Shown here piece by piece: positions 20,963 to 31,236 of a stretch of 64,000 nt of DNA. Source of the stretch: Magicicada septendecula (Eukaryota; Arthropoda; Insecta; Hemiptera; Cicadidae). Position 1 is the first letter of the stretch. The number at the start of each line of letters is the position of its first letter. The DNA is taken from the NCBI GenBank assembly GCA_034769895.1, contig CM068373.1:280581158-280645157 (forward strand), in the 5' to 3' direction. The notes under the pieces were generated by a model. It did no database searches. It was not told the DNA's origin and saw only the letters and a list, made by a program, of their open reading frames with translations. Both the position numbers and the translations under genes were made by a program.

Positions 20963-21227
20963 GTTCAGTACTGTCTATCAACGATATGTTAGATCCAGTA
21001 TCTATCATTATGGTAGATTTTACCCCATTTAATTTTGCCGTTACATATATGATTTCGTTATTACTATTACTGTTTACATGTTTCTTATCCTCTTCCAATA
21101 AATCTTCCCTGATATTCTTTAAATAGTGGTTATTAATTATGGTTATTGCACGATTATTCTTAATTTTGTTTATAAGTCGTTGTTCCCCAAGATTACGGTT
21201 CAGTGAAGGGTATTCATTAATTTTCAC
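20919..21227 (-). CDS. Array truncated retropepsin, copy A (102 aa)
   Basis: Aspartic-protease N-terminal half: VTAKLNGVKSTIMIDTGSN, with catalytic DTG at residues 76-78, then ISLIDSTEL. Past residue about 89 the sequence enters the integrase zinc-finger region in the wrong frame and stops. The flap and C-terminal half of the protease, all of RT and RNase H, and the first half of the integrase zinc finger are missing. The frame is open upstream of the Met (GKPSLKLTEAV), so the real N-terminus is in the Gag-Pol read-through. Confidence 0.85.
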   Translation of the reverse strand: MKINEYPSLNRNLGEQRLINKIKNNRAITIINNHYLKNIREDLLEEDKKHVNSNSNNEIIYVTAKLNGVKSTIMIDTGSNISLIDSTELEKIHTGMSHLPDG

Positions 21228-21333
21228 TGCCTCTGTTAGTTTAAGTGAAGGCTTACCCCCTCTTCTCTATTTTCATTTTGATTACTGTGTTGATTTTGTA
21301 CGGTTTCAGTGCGATCCTCCGTATTAGGTTCCG

Positions 21334-22149
21334 CTATCCTATAATTTCCTTCAGGTGGATAGTTGACTTCACGCCGGGACTGGTCATAATGGTTGTCATA
21401 TCGGTGACTCCTTGGGTAATACCGTTGCTGATTACCTTGAGGCCTGGAGTAGATATAATTGACGTTATGCCTATAATTATTAGTCGTCTGTCCCCATCTC
21501 CTCTATTATTGCGACTATCGCGGTAATTATAATTATTATTGCCACGATAATTATAGTTCCTGGAATTATTATTCGCGTGCTCATTTTGTGTTCTATTGGC
21601 ATTAACGTTCTGCGCAGGTCGATTGTGATCATTATTATGAGAATTGGTTGGTGGCGCGTTATTATTATACTTCTGATATTTATAATTTAACATTCTATTT
21701 CTTTGGTATTGGTTCTCGTGCTCATAATTCTCCAAGAATTTGGCCATGGCTGGAATTGTTTTGATTTGACTACACATACGTGCATTTTTTATCCCTTCCT
21801 CGTAATGGTAGGATAGTTGTATCACCAAACATTCTTCGGGAATTCTGGGCTCTAAGTTCCGCGCCATACATACCTTTCCTAGAAAGTATGAAGTAGGAGA
21901 CTGGCCTATGTTTGTTTTGTATCGACCGTTACTCAAATTATTCCTAATCATGTTCTGGGTCGATTCAGACCAATACTTCTCTTTAAATTGTTTTTTGAAC
22001 TCACTCATGTCCAGTATATCCGGGCGCACCGCTGTCCACCAATTATCATAAGTATCTTTAAACGTTTCATCAATCATACTGCGTATAATACTCCAGCGAT
22101 TTTCTCTGTTTCTTGCGATCACCTCTTCCCATCTCTTTAAAAATTCCAT
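21334..22149 (-). CDS. Array Gag capsid/nucleocapsid part, copy A first block (271 aa)
   Basis: Same protein as the 221-aa Gag of B and C (MEFLKRWEEVIARNRENRWS; capsid-like to YHYEEGIKNARMCSQI; Asn/Tyr/Arg-rich RNA-binding-type tail). Here the TGA that ends Gag is CGA, so translation runs on about 50 residues in a frame that is not the linker frame. The linker ORF has lost its ATG for the same reason. A missing T near 22203 separates it from the upstream Gag frame. Confidence 0.8.
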   Translation of the reverse strand: MEFLKRWEEVIARNRENRWSIIRSMIDETFKDTYDNWWTAVRPDILDMSEFKKQFKEKYWSESTQNMIRNNLSNGRYKTNIGQSPTSYFLGKVCMARNLEPRIPEECLVIQLSYHYEEGIKNARMCSQIKTIPAMAKFLENYEHENQYQRNRMLNYKYQKYNNNAPPTNSHNNDHNRPAQNVNANRTQNEHANNNSRNYNYRGNNNYNYRDSRNNRGDGDRRLIIIGITSIISTPGLKVISNGITQGVTDMTTIMTSPGVKSTIHLKEIIG

Positions 22150-23036
22150 TGGATTGCGCTTGTAATTACGAAAATTAATCGATTCCCGGTTCTCGTGGTT
22201 ATTGTATGACTATGTTGGCATGTCCTATCCCGCCATGAATCTACTTCTTCTTGTAATTGTAATTCACATCTACTAATTTCCTCTATTTTATTTTTACTTG
22301 TATTAATTTGACCTTCCGTACTGTTTAAATTGGCATAGACTCTTTCGAGTCGTTCACCCATGTCTGTCTGTATTTGCGTAATCCCTTCCTTATTCTCTTC
22401 CCGTACCTGATGTACTTCGTTTTTAATTTGCTCATATTTTCCGACAGTTTCCTGTTGGATTTCTTCGACCAATGTTTTGCTCTCAATTTTTATGTCATTA
22501 ATTTTATTTTGTAGTTCTTCGCGAACCTGTACTATTGTTTCGTTAGTTTTTTCTAACCCTTCATTTGTTTTGGCTATTTCTAAATTTCTTTCCTCATTAT
22601 TTTGGTCCACCTTCTGGTTAATTGTCACATGAAGATTTTCAATTTTTTCATTAATTTGCCTTAAATTTTCTTCATGTATTTGTAAGATGTCTTCCTTCAT
22701 TTGTTTTAAACCCTCATCATTGCTATCTAATCTTTCGTGAATTTGTTTTGAGGTTTCTTTAATTTCCTCATTTGTTTTTCTAAATTGTTCTGTCATAAAT
22801 TTCATCATCTCCTGCCAACTTGGTACTTCTCTGGTTCCAGCTTTATCTATTTGGTCCCCTTGGGCATCTTCTCCCATTACTCCCTTTTCCTTGTCCATAA
22901 TAATTTCAGTTTCCGCTATTTCGTCTGTCTGTTGTTCCATTTCACTATCTGTTATTAGTTCTATTTCCTGTTCTTGTTCATCTATTTCCTTCTCCGTTTC
23001 TCCTGCCCTAATCCTTGATCTACCTCTGGTATGCAT
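22137..23036 (-). CDS. Array Gag N-terminal coiled coil, copy A first block (299 aa)
   Basis: Starts MHTRGRSRIRAGETEKEIDE. Acidic head, then a long heptad-rich coiled coil (about residues 75-240). Unlike B-D, the frame continues past residue 238 (NLNSTEGQINTSKNKIEE) into DSWRDRTCQHSHT, then shifts by one T before the capsid part. It therefore shows how the coiled coil and capsid parts belong to one Gag of roughly 500 residues. Confidence 0.8.
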   Translation of the reverse strand: MHTRGRSRIRAGETEKEIDEQEQEIELITDSEMEQQTDEIAETEIIMDKEKGVMGEDAQGDQIDKAGTREVPSWQEMMKFMTEQFRKTNEEIKETSKQIHERLDSNDEGLKQMKEDILQIHEENLRQINEKIENLHVTINQKVDQNNEERNLEIAKTNEGLEKTNETIVQVREELQNKINDIKIESKTLVEEIQQETVGKYEQIKNEVHQVREENKEGITQIQTDMGERLERVYANLNSTEGQINTSKNKIEEISRCELQLQEEVDSWRDRTCQHSHTITTRTGNRLIFVITSAIQWNF

Positions 23037-23128
23037 GTTTATTCTCCCACAGTTGCCTGCTCTGGTTAAGTAATATTAATATAGTTATAGTTACTTAACT
23101 TAAGCCCTACACAAGTTGAGCGCCAATT

Positions 23129-23368
23129 TGTTACTACCCCTCGGCTCTTACGTTGTCTCTTACGGTCGCGGGATTCTCGTTATTTCCGCCCCAACGTTGC
23201 CGGCGTCAATTTGTTACTACCCCTCGGCTCTTACATTGTCTCTTACGGTCACGGGATTCTCGTTATTTCCGCCCCAACATTGCCGGCGTCAATTTGTTAC
23301 TACCCCTCGGCTCTTACATTGTCTCTTACGGTCACGGGATTCTCGTTATTTCCGCCCCAACGTTGCCG
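23129..23368. repeat. 83-bp tandem repeat (2.9 copies) marking a chimeric junction
   Basis: Copies start at 23129, 23212 and 23295, each beginning TGTTACTACCCCTCGGC; they are the LTR-end/PBS duplication. Normal array LTRs have one such copy, then the LTR body. Here the third copy breaks at CCG (23366-23368) and continues inside the linker/nucleocapsid region of a second gag block. The LTR body is absent. Confidence 0.9.
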
Positions 23369-23427
23369 TCGCTGATTACCTTGAGGCCTGGATTAGATAT
23401 AATTGACGTTATGCCTATAATTATTAG

Positions 23428-24093
23428 TCATCTGTCCCCATCTCCTCTATTATTGCGACTATCGCGGTAATTATAATTATTATTGCCACGATAATTATAG
23501 TTCCTGGAATTATTATTCGCATGCTCATTTTGTGTTCTATTGGCATTAACGTTCTGCGCAGGTCGATTGTGATCATTATTATGAGAATTGGTTGGTGGCG
23601 CGTTATTATTATACTTCTGATATTTATAATTTAACATTCTATTTCTTTGGTATTGGTTCTCGTGCTCATAATTCTCCAAGAATTTGGCCATGGCTGGAAT
23701 CGTTTTGATTTGACTACACATACGTGCATTTTTTATCCCTTCCTCGTAATGGTAGGATAGTTGTATCACCAAACATTCTTCGGGAATTCTGGGCTCTAAG
23801 TTCCGCGCCATACATACCTTTCCTAGAAAGTATGAAGTAGGAGACTGGCCTATGTTTGTTTCGTATCGACCGTTACTCAAATTATTCCTAATCATGTTCT
23901 GGGTCGATTCAGACCAATACTTCTCTTTAAATTGTTTTTTGAACTCAGTCATGTCCAGTATATCCGGGCGCACCGCTGTCCACCAATTATCATAAGTATC
24001 TTTAAACGTTTCATCAATCATACTGCGTATAATACTCCAGCGATTTTCTCTATTTCTTGCGATCACCTCTTCCAATCTCTTTAAAAATTCCAT
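23428..24093 (-). CDS. Array Gag capsid part, copy A second block (221 aa)
   Basis: Nearly identical to the Gag ORFs of B and C, ending GDGDR with the ATGA stop/start overlap intact. It is preceded on the minus strand by its own coiled-coil ORF (24248-24985) and followed by the chimeric junction. It has no protease or integrase of its own. Confidence 0.85.
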   Translation of the reverse strand: MEFLKRLEEVIARNRENRWSIIRSMIDETFKDTYDNWWTAVRPDILDMTEFKKQFKEKYWSESTQNMIRNNLSNGRYETNIGQSPTSYFLGKVCMARNLEPRIPEECLVIQLSYHYEEGIKNARMCSQIKTIPAMAKFLENYEHENQYQRNRMLNYKYQKYNNNAPPTNSHNNDHNRPAQNVNANRTQNEHANNNSRNYNYRGNNNYNYRDSRNNRGDGDR

Positions 24094-24247
24094 CGGATTG
24101 CGCTTGTAATTACGAAAATTAATCGATTCCCGGTTCTCGTGGTTATTTGTATGACTATGTTGGCATGTCCTATCCCGCCATGAATCTACTTCTTCTTGTA
24201 ATTGTAATTCACGTCTACTAATTTCCTCTATTTTATTTTTACTGGTA

Positions 24248-24985
24248 TTAATTCCAGTAAATTTCCATACTATTTAAATTGCCATAGACTCTTTCGAGTC
24301 GTTCACCCATGTCTGTCTGTATTTGCGTAATCCCTTCCTTATTCTCTTCCCGTACCTGATGTACTTCGTTTTTAATTTGCTCATATTTTCCGACAGTTTC
24401 CTGTTGGATTTCTTCGACCAATGTTTTGCTCTCAATTTTTATGTCATTAATTTTGTTTTGTAGTTCTTCACGAACCTGTACTATTGTTTCGTTAGTTTTT
24501 TCTAACCCTTCATTTGTTTTGGCTATTTCTAATTTTCTTTCCTCATTATTTTGGTCCACCTTCTGGTTAATTGTCACATGAAGATTTTCAATTTTTTCAT
24601 TAATTTGCCTTAAATTTTCTTCATGTATTTGTAAGATGTCTTCCTTCATTTGTTTTAAACCCTCATCATTGCTATCTAATCTTTCGTGAATTTGTTTTGA
24701 GGTTTCTTTAATTTCCTCATTTGTTTTTCTAAATTGTTCTGTCATAAATTTCATCATCTCCTGCCAACTTGGTACTTCTCTGGTTCCAGCTTTATCTATT
24801 TGGTCCCCTTGGGCATCTTCTCCCATTACTCCCTTTTCCTTGTCCATAATAATTTCAGTTTCCGCTATTTCGTCTGTCTGTTGTTCCATTTCACTATCTG
24901 TTATTAGTTCTATTTCCTGTTCTTGTTCATCTATTTCTTTCTCCGTTTCTCCTGCCCTAATCCTTGATCTACCTCTGGTATGCAT
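24248..24985 (-). CDS. Array Gag N-terminal coiled coil, copy A second block (245 aa)
   Basis: Same as copies B-D: stops at NSMEIYWN because of a net 4-nt insertion relative to the first block of A. Belongs to the B-D sequence type, showing that internal A joins two versions of the element. Confidence 0.85.
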   Translation of the reverse strand: MHTRGRSRIRAGETEKEIDEQEQEIELITDSEMEQQTDEIAETEIIMDKEKGVMGEDAQGDQIDKAGTREVPSWQEMMKFMTEQFRKTNEEIKETSKQIHERLDSNDEGLKQMKEDILQIHEENLRQINEKIENLHVTINQKVDQNNEERKLEIAKTNEGLEKTNETIVQVREELQNKINDIKIESKTLVEEIQQETVGKYEQIKNEVHQVREENKEGITQIQTDMGERLERVYGNLNSMEIYWN

Positions 24986-25077
24986 GTTTATTCTCCCACA
25001 GTTGCCTGCTCTGGTTAAGTAATATTAATATAGTTATAGTTACTTAACTTAAGCCCTACACAAGTTGAGCGCCAATT

Positions 25078-27406
25078 TGTTACTACCCCTCGGCTCTTAC
25101 GTTGTCTCTTACGGTCGCGGGATTCTCGTTATTTCCGCCCCAACGTTGCCGGCGTCAATTTGTTACTACCCCTATGCCAATGTGTTTTGAATTATTTTAA
25201 TTATTTAAATATCTGAGATATTTGGAGTTGTGGGATATATTGATGTAATTAATTAATATTAACTTAGCTCTCTAAAAAATATCAGTGTTAGTGTACCTGA
25301 AACTTAAATAATTAATGCGTTATTCTATAATTTCGTTCAACCCTATTATACCTTGAAGAGAATTATGTCTAATTTTGTATTTTTACGCTCTCTCTTTGGT
25401 GTCAGATAATTCCGCTATAAGCGCTGTAGTATCGGCTCAACGAAACTTATAGGTTATTTCAATGTTTATGTTAACCAATTATTCTATACTTATTCAGTTA
25501 CTTTTTTATTCCCAACTCATTAAATCATACTCCAAATAACAAGATTTTGCAATTATATAAAGGTTCTTTATTTGTTTACTTCTTTAACATTGAATAAGAT
25601 ATGTTCTAACTAACATATGCTTGGGCTATAGATTGCGTGAATCGATTGTTGATTATTCCGATCCTTTATTTAAATTCAGTTATATAGTGTGTTTTAATTT
25701 GTAATTAATTTAATTCAGGGTGTGAAGGTTCTTGTAACTGTGGGGAAGATTAAAAATACATAGATAAGAATGCAAGATTTACAAATTTGAAGTGTTGTGT
25801 AGTTAGTATGATTAATATAATAATAATTTACCAGACTAGAACGAAGCAAATCGTGTAGGCGGTTGATTGATAAATTTACTGTTCTGGACAATTATGCCGT
25901 ACGATATTCTTTCTTCGGTTTAATAAAATGGAATTCTTGTCCTGTCCACTTCGGAATTACAGCTCTTTGGATTGGTTTACAGCCCGATTGATGCTTCTTC
26001 TGCAACTCCAGGATCCAAATACGTTCTTCTCTTGGTTGAAGCAATTAGTGTTGTTCCGTGTATTTGAAAGGTTATAACTTCTGGTGTAGTGTATATTATT
26101 AATTGTGATACTGTTAATTCTTTCTGTTTGGTTTAATATATCATCAATTCCCTTCGGATATGGGACAGTTCCAGTTCTTCCTTGTAGAATCCAGTTATTT
26201 ATTTTCTATTGTGATTTCATACTATAGTCTTATTTGGTTAAACTGTACTGGTAAGAGTCATAAATATTATCATTATGATTTTGTGTTTTATAATAGTGTC
26301 TGATAATTTAGAATATTCCGATTAAATAGACATTTCTTGGGTTTTTTAATCTCATCACATTCAGATCATCAAAGCAATTATTGCCAAATCAACAACTTCC
26401 TCTTTTTCTGTCGTCCCTAGCAACACATGATTTTTCTTCCTTCCACATGTTTTGAATATAGTGTTTATTTCATATATTTTTTGTCTATTCCTTATCAATT
26501 TGCTATCCTATCGGAATGTAACTTTACCGATAGTTGGTTTATTATTTTCTACACATATTCTGGTGGTTTTTTGATATAAGCCTGTTTTTTTCTTTTTTAT
26601 ATTTAATACCCTTTTCGAAATTAAACGTTATTAATCGATATCATGGCATTATGGCATTATCATAATTTGTATAAATTTTATTATATATCATTATTAATTT
26701 AATGTTTTTTTTCTAGCTCTTCAAATCGTATTCATTAATTATTATTAATTGATGTACCTAACCTTTATGTTATGAGTGGTTATATAGTGGGTTTGGCTGT
26801 TAGGCCTTTTATTGTAAATGGATCTACCTGTGTTTATAACTGGTAAACATCTATAGCCCCTTTTACATAAATTCATACATATAATCAAATCTTAACTATT
26901 AACATTTACATAAAGAATTATTTTTTCCATATCTAATAACAATTTTATCTTGACCTATGGATCACATATCAGAAAATTCAAATCTATTAACGTTAATTAG
27001 CTGCTTCACACTTCATTCTACAACAGTCTTTGAATAATACATCTTGTTTCATTATCTTTCATTAACTCAACACATATTTGGTATAACATAACATAAACTT
27101 TATCATAATATTTGTTGTCACAAAATAATATCTCTTAACTCAAAATTCTTATTTGCTATTACTATAAAGTAAATTATTGTTTCATTATTTGTTTGCTCTT
27201 CACTAAACATATATCATCAACTATTATCTAACTTAGGTTCGTTTATTCTTGTTAATACTACCTTGCATCCTTATTTACCTTTATCTATAATTATAAATGT
27301 AATTATTAGATCTTTGTTCTATCATGGGGTTATATATTGACTTGTTTATTATTTTGTTAACCTTGTTTTTATGTAACACCAATGCTAGCATTTCTGTTGC
27401 GTTACA
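25078..27406 (-). repeat. Array LTR 2 (2,329 bp)
   Basis: Carries the 3-bp deletion (CTTAGGTTCG for CTTACAGGTTCG, near 27235) but not the 14-bp deletion (present as ATTCAGATCATCAAAG near 26360). PBS of internal A: 25057-25074. Confidence 0.9.
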
Positions 27407-28977
27407 TATGCTCCCCCTCCTAAAAAAGTTTAGTTTACCTGAATGAAGTTTAGGTCAAATAAACTTGTCTTTTTCACATGCCTTTTCTTCATTTCATTGT
27501 TAATGGTTGACGATGGGATTCTCAATGTAACTTCATTAGACTAGTATTAATACTTTTTTTATTTAATAACATTTCATCATTTTAATTAACATTCTTGATC
27601 AATTTTAATTTCTGTAAACATTATTTGTTGATAGTTGGCTACAATATTCAATGATACATTAGTTTCACATCTCTTCTACTTATAATTACTATAATCACTG
27701 TATTTCTCAATTATTCTTCTGTCAACTCATTTCTTTCTGTTTTCTTCGTCCTACTCTTTTGTAAACTGAAGTCATTCTTGCAACTATTCTAATATTCCTT
27801 AAATATTTAATTTCCCTAACAATCCCTAATACATGCGTTGGTACAGTTCAGAGAGGCACTGTTTGGCTTCATACTCTGCTGCCCACACCACATCTTAATA
27901 TAGTACTGCTGGAATTCATCTACAGTCAGCTATAAAATATAATAATCTCCTAATAATCTCTTTAATTATTTAATAATAAATATTTGGGAAAAAATTTTGT
28001 TTTCTTTGTTGCTTTTATATTTCTTCATTATTATCCTTCATATTTTGTGATTCCATTTTAGTTCCTTAAACATTCTTTGATATTGAATTTGACAGTTATC
28101 ATTTGTAATCATTTTTGTTTTCATTTTTGTTGTGATTGTAATGCTAAGTATCTTCTTCATTTGTTTTTTCTCTGATCTCAATATTTTCTAAATAGTTGTT
28201 GTATGATGATCATTATAACTGTATTTCTGACTAAATACATTCCTTAGCCCAACTATTCTTCTTCTTATCGTATTTCATTATTTTGGCTGTTTATTTTTCA
28301 ATGAATTATGTTCATAAATACTCTTTCTTTCTTGTCTTCTTTAACATTACATTGGTTACATTCGATCATTTACTGAAGTTGTTTCCTTCATTTGGCAATG
28401 TGGTATGTATTTTAGGTCATATGATTTTTCTCTTTCTTTATTTTGCATAGGTAGATTTGAGGTAAAAACTTTTATCTTGGGGTTTCATTATTTATCATTC
28501 ACATTATTTCTTTGTAGACGTTTAGTAATAGTTCTCGCTTTCTTCTGTAATCTTGGGGTTTGTTATTCATTATTCACACTATTTCTTTATAAACATTTAA
28601 TAATAATTCTCACTTTCTTCTGTAATCTTGGGATTTCATTATTCATTGTTCACACCATTTCTTTATAAGCATTTAATAATAATTCTCGCTTTCTTCTGTA
28701 ATCTTGGGGTTTCATTATTCATTATTCTTAATAGCTTCTTCATAACTATATTTTAATTCAGACTTACTTCATTTTGAATGACACATTTTTTTTTCTATTT
28801 ATTTTATTGTTCAAAAAATTCTCTTTTATTTACAAGTGTTTTTTCTTCAAAATCGATAATAAGTGGTTCTTATTGTATTTTAGAATTTATTGGTAGTATT
28901 CAGTTCAAATTCTTTTTGAATTCCAAGTATTTTCTCTTCAAGACTGGTAATAAGTTGTTCTTATTATATTTTAGAAT
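27407..28977 (-). other. Internal B: PPT, stem-loop, 3' noncoding region
   Basis: PPT at the LTR edge. The hairpin pair AAGTTTA (27426-27432)/TAAACTT (27460-27466) has an inner ACCT/AGGT. Conserved block 27834-27899. A 76-bp minisatellite (about 3.5 units, 28474-28730, each with ATCTTGGGGTTTCATTATTC) gives plus-strand shadow ORFs. Confidence 0.7.
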
Positions 28978-29895
28978 TTATTCATTATATTTCTTTATGG
29001 ACTCTTGGTTGTACGTTCCCTTAATCCTTTTCGTGATAGGGTTCATTATTTCATATGTATTGTTATTATTATTTTTTGTTATCAAATATGGCCCAGTATA
29101 TAATAATAATAATTTTTTAGTTATTCCCTGTAGAGTGCTTGGTAGCTCCCTGTTTCTTATTAATATTTTCTCACCCACTTGGTACGTAATTGGTTTTGGA
29201 TTATTCTTTTCATATTTTCTTTTCTTCATTTCCGCCTTTTCCATAACTCGGTTATAAAATTTAATGGTTTCAAATTGATATTCTGGGTTATTTGGAAAGT
29301 TTATAATATCCTGGATTTCTCTAGGTGGAAGCCTTTCAAACATAACAGTATAAGGGGTATTTTCAATGGACTGATGGTAAGATATATTTAAGAACTCTTC
29401 GGTTAGTGACAAGTATTCGTACCACCTTCTCTGTTGGTCATGACAGTAAGTTCGGAGTATTCTGCCAACTTCCCTCAATACACGTTCTGCCGGATTACTG
29501 CTGGGGTGGTATACTGAAGTCTTATATGTTCTAATGTTGTGTTTTAAAAGATTATTTCTCCATTTATAGCCCTTGAATTGCGTACCATGATCAGTGATAA
29601 TAGATGACGATTTACCAACCTCTGTTATGTAATGTCCGATGACTATTTCCAGAATTTTCTTGGTCGTGGCTCTGCTAATAGCGTAGAGTTTAGTGTATTT
29701 GGAAAAGTGATCAAAAATAATTATTATGAATTTATATCTGTGGTTTCCTCCACTGCGTGGGAATGGCCCACATATATCTAGAAATACTTTCTCCAGCTTA
29801 TATTTGGATGTTATAGGGATCATGACTCCCTCCTTCTTCTCATTATTATGTTTAACCATCTGGCAGATGTGACATGCCTGTATGGATTTTTTCAA
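28978..29895 (-). CDS. Array integrase, copy B (305 aa)
   Basis: As copy A with a few substitutions (for example KSSSIITDHG for KPSSTITDHG, IKFYNRV for VKFYNRV). Catalytic D, D, E are all present. Zinc finger truncated to CHIC. No stop or frameshift in the core, so selection or youth has kept it open. Confidence 0.9.
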   Translation of the reverse strand: MKKSIQACHICQMVKHNNEKKEGVMIPITSKYKLEKVFLDICGPFPRSGGNHRYKFIIIIFDHFSKYTKLYAISRATTKKILEIVIGHYITEVGKSSSIITDHGTQFKGYKWRNNLLKHNIRTYKTSVYHPSSNPAERVLREVGRILRTYCHDQQRRWYEYLSLTEEFLNISYHQSIENTPYTVMFERLPPREIQDIINFPNNPEYQFETIKFYNRVMEKAEMKKRKYEKNNPKPITYQVGEKILIRNRELPSTLQGITKKLLLLYTGPYLITKNNNNNTYEIMNPITKRIKGTYNQESIKKYNE

Positions 29896-30160
29896 GTTCA
29901 GTACTGTCTATCAACGATATGTTAGATCCAGTATCTATCATTATGGTAGATTTTACCCCATTTAATTTTGCCGTTACATATATGATTTCGTTATTACTAT
30001 TACTGTTTACATGTTTCTTATCCTCTTCCAATAAATCTTCCCTGATATTCTTTAAATAGTGGTTATTAATTATGGTTATTGCACGATTATTCTTAATTTT
30101 GTTTATAAGTCGTTGTTCCCCAAGATTACGGTTCAGTGAAGGGTATTCATTAATTTTCAC
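29852..30160 (-). CDS. Array truncated retropepsin, copy B (102 aa)
   Basis: Identical in sequence to copies A, C and D, including DTGSN and the out-of-frame end HTGMSHLPDG produced by the RT deletion. Confidence 0.85.
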   Translation of the reverse strand: MKINEYPSLNRNLGEQRLINKIKNNRAITIINNHYLKNIREDLLEEDKKHVNSNSNNEIIYVTAKLNGVKSTIMIDTGSNISLIDSTELEKIHTGMSHLPDG

Positions 30161-30168
30161 TGCCTCTA

Positions 30169-30420
30169 TTAGTTTAAATGAGGGCTTACCCCCTCTTCTC
30201 TATTTTCATTTTGATTACTGTGTTGATTTTGTACGGTTTCAGTGCGATCCTCCGTATTAGGTTCCGCTATCCTATAATTTCCTTCAGGTGGATAGTTGAC
30301 TTCACGCCGGGACTGGTCATAATGGTTGTCATATCGGTGACTCCTTGGGTAATACCGTCGCTGATTACCTTGAGGCCTGGAGTAGATATAATTGACGTTA
30401 TGCCTATAATTATTAGTCAT
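30169..30420 (-). CDS. Array Gag-Pol linker ORF, copy B (83 aa)
   Basis: Starts MTNNYRHNVNYIYSRPQG; rich in Asn, Tyr, Arg and Gln, like the Gag tail. Its ATG overlaps the Gag stop as ATGA, in the -1 frame. It ends 9 bp before the protease Met in a further -1 frame; the two frames meet at a run of five Gs (sense AGAGGGGGTAAG). It is either the Gag-Pol bridge, reached by re-initiation or frameshifting, or a result of single-base losses. Confidence 0.6.
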   Translation of the reverse strand: MTNNYRHNVNYIYSRPQGNQRRYYPRSHRYDNHYDQSRREVNYPPEGNYRIAEPNTEDRTETVQNQHSNQNENREEGVSPHLN

Positions 30421-31082
30421 CTGTCCCCATCTCCTCTATTATTGCGACTATCGCGGTAATTATAATTATTATTGCCACGATAATTATAGTTCCTGGAATT
30501 ATTATTCGCGTGCTCATTTTGTGTTCTATTGGCATTAACGTTCTGCGCAGGTCGATTGTGATCATTATTATGAGAATTGGTTGGTGGCGCGTTATTATTA
30601 TACTTCTGATATTTATAATTTAACATTCTATTTCTTTGGTATTGGTTCTCGTGCTCATAATTCTCCAAGAATTTGGCCATGGCTGGAATCGTTTTGATTT
30701 GACTACACATACGTGCATTTTTTATCCCTTCCTCGTAATGGTAGGATAGTTGTATCACCAAACATTCTTCGGGAATTCTGGGCTCTAATTTCCGCGCCAT
30801 ACATACCTTTCCTAGAAAGTATGAAGTAGGAGACTGGCCTATGTTTGTTTCGTATCGACCGTTACTCAAATTATTCCTAATCATGTTCTGGGTCGATTCA
30901 GACCAATACTTCTCTTTAAATTGTTTTTTGAACTCAGTCATGTCCAGTATATCCGGGCGCACCGCTGTCCACCAATTATCATAAGTATCTTTAAACGTTT
31001 CATCAATCATACTGCGTATAATACTCCAGCAATTTTCTCTATTTCTTGCGATCACCTCTTCCAATCTCTTTAAAAATTCCAT
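30417..31082 (-). CDS. Array Gag capsid/nucleocapsid part, copy B (221 aa)
   Basis: MEFLKRLEEVIARNRENC, then a capsid-like helical region (DTYDNWWTAVRPDILDM, FKEKYWSESTQNMIR, YFLGKVCMARKLEP, YHYEEGIKNARMCS). The tail is Asn/Tyr/Arg-rich (NYNYRGNNNYNYRD) and replaces the usual CCHC zinc knuckle. The frame is open upstream to the 245-aa ORF's broken end, so this is the C-terminal part of Gag, split by a 4-nt insertion. Confidence 0.85.
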   Translation of the reverse strand: MEFLKRLEEVIARNRENCWSIIRSMIDETFKDTYDNWWTAVRPDILDMTEFKKQFKEKYWSESTQNMIRNNLSNGRYETNIGQSPTSYFLGKVCMARKLEPRIPEECLVIQLSYHYEEGIKNARMCSQIKTIPAMAKFLENYEHENQYQRNRMLNYKYQKYNNNAPPTNSHNNDHNRPAQNVNANRTQNEHANNNSRNYNYRGNNNYNYRDSRNNRGDGDR

Positions 31083-31236
31083 CGGATTGCGCTTGTAATT
31101 ACGAAAATTAATCGATTCCCGGTTCTCGTGGTTATTTGTATGACTATGTTGGCATGTCCTATCCCGCCATGAATCTACTTCTTCTTGTAATTGTAATTCA
31201 CATCTACTAATTTCCTCTATTTTATTTTTACTGGTA

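Noticed and set aside
23129-23368. CRISPR-like array of 83-bp repeats
   Set aside because: The repeats are contiguous with no spacers, are LTR-end duplications, and lie in a eukaryotic element.
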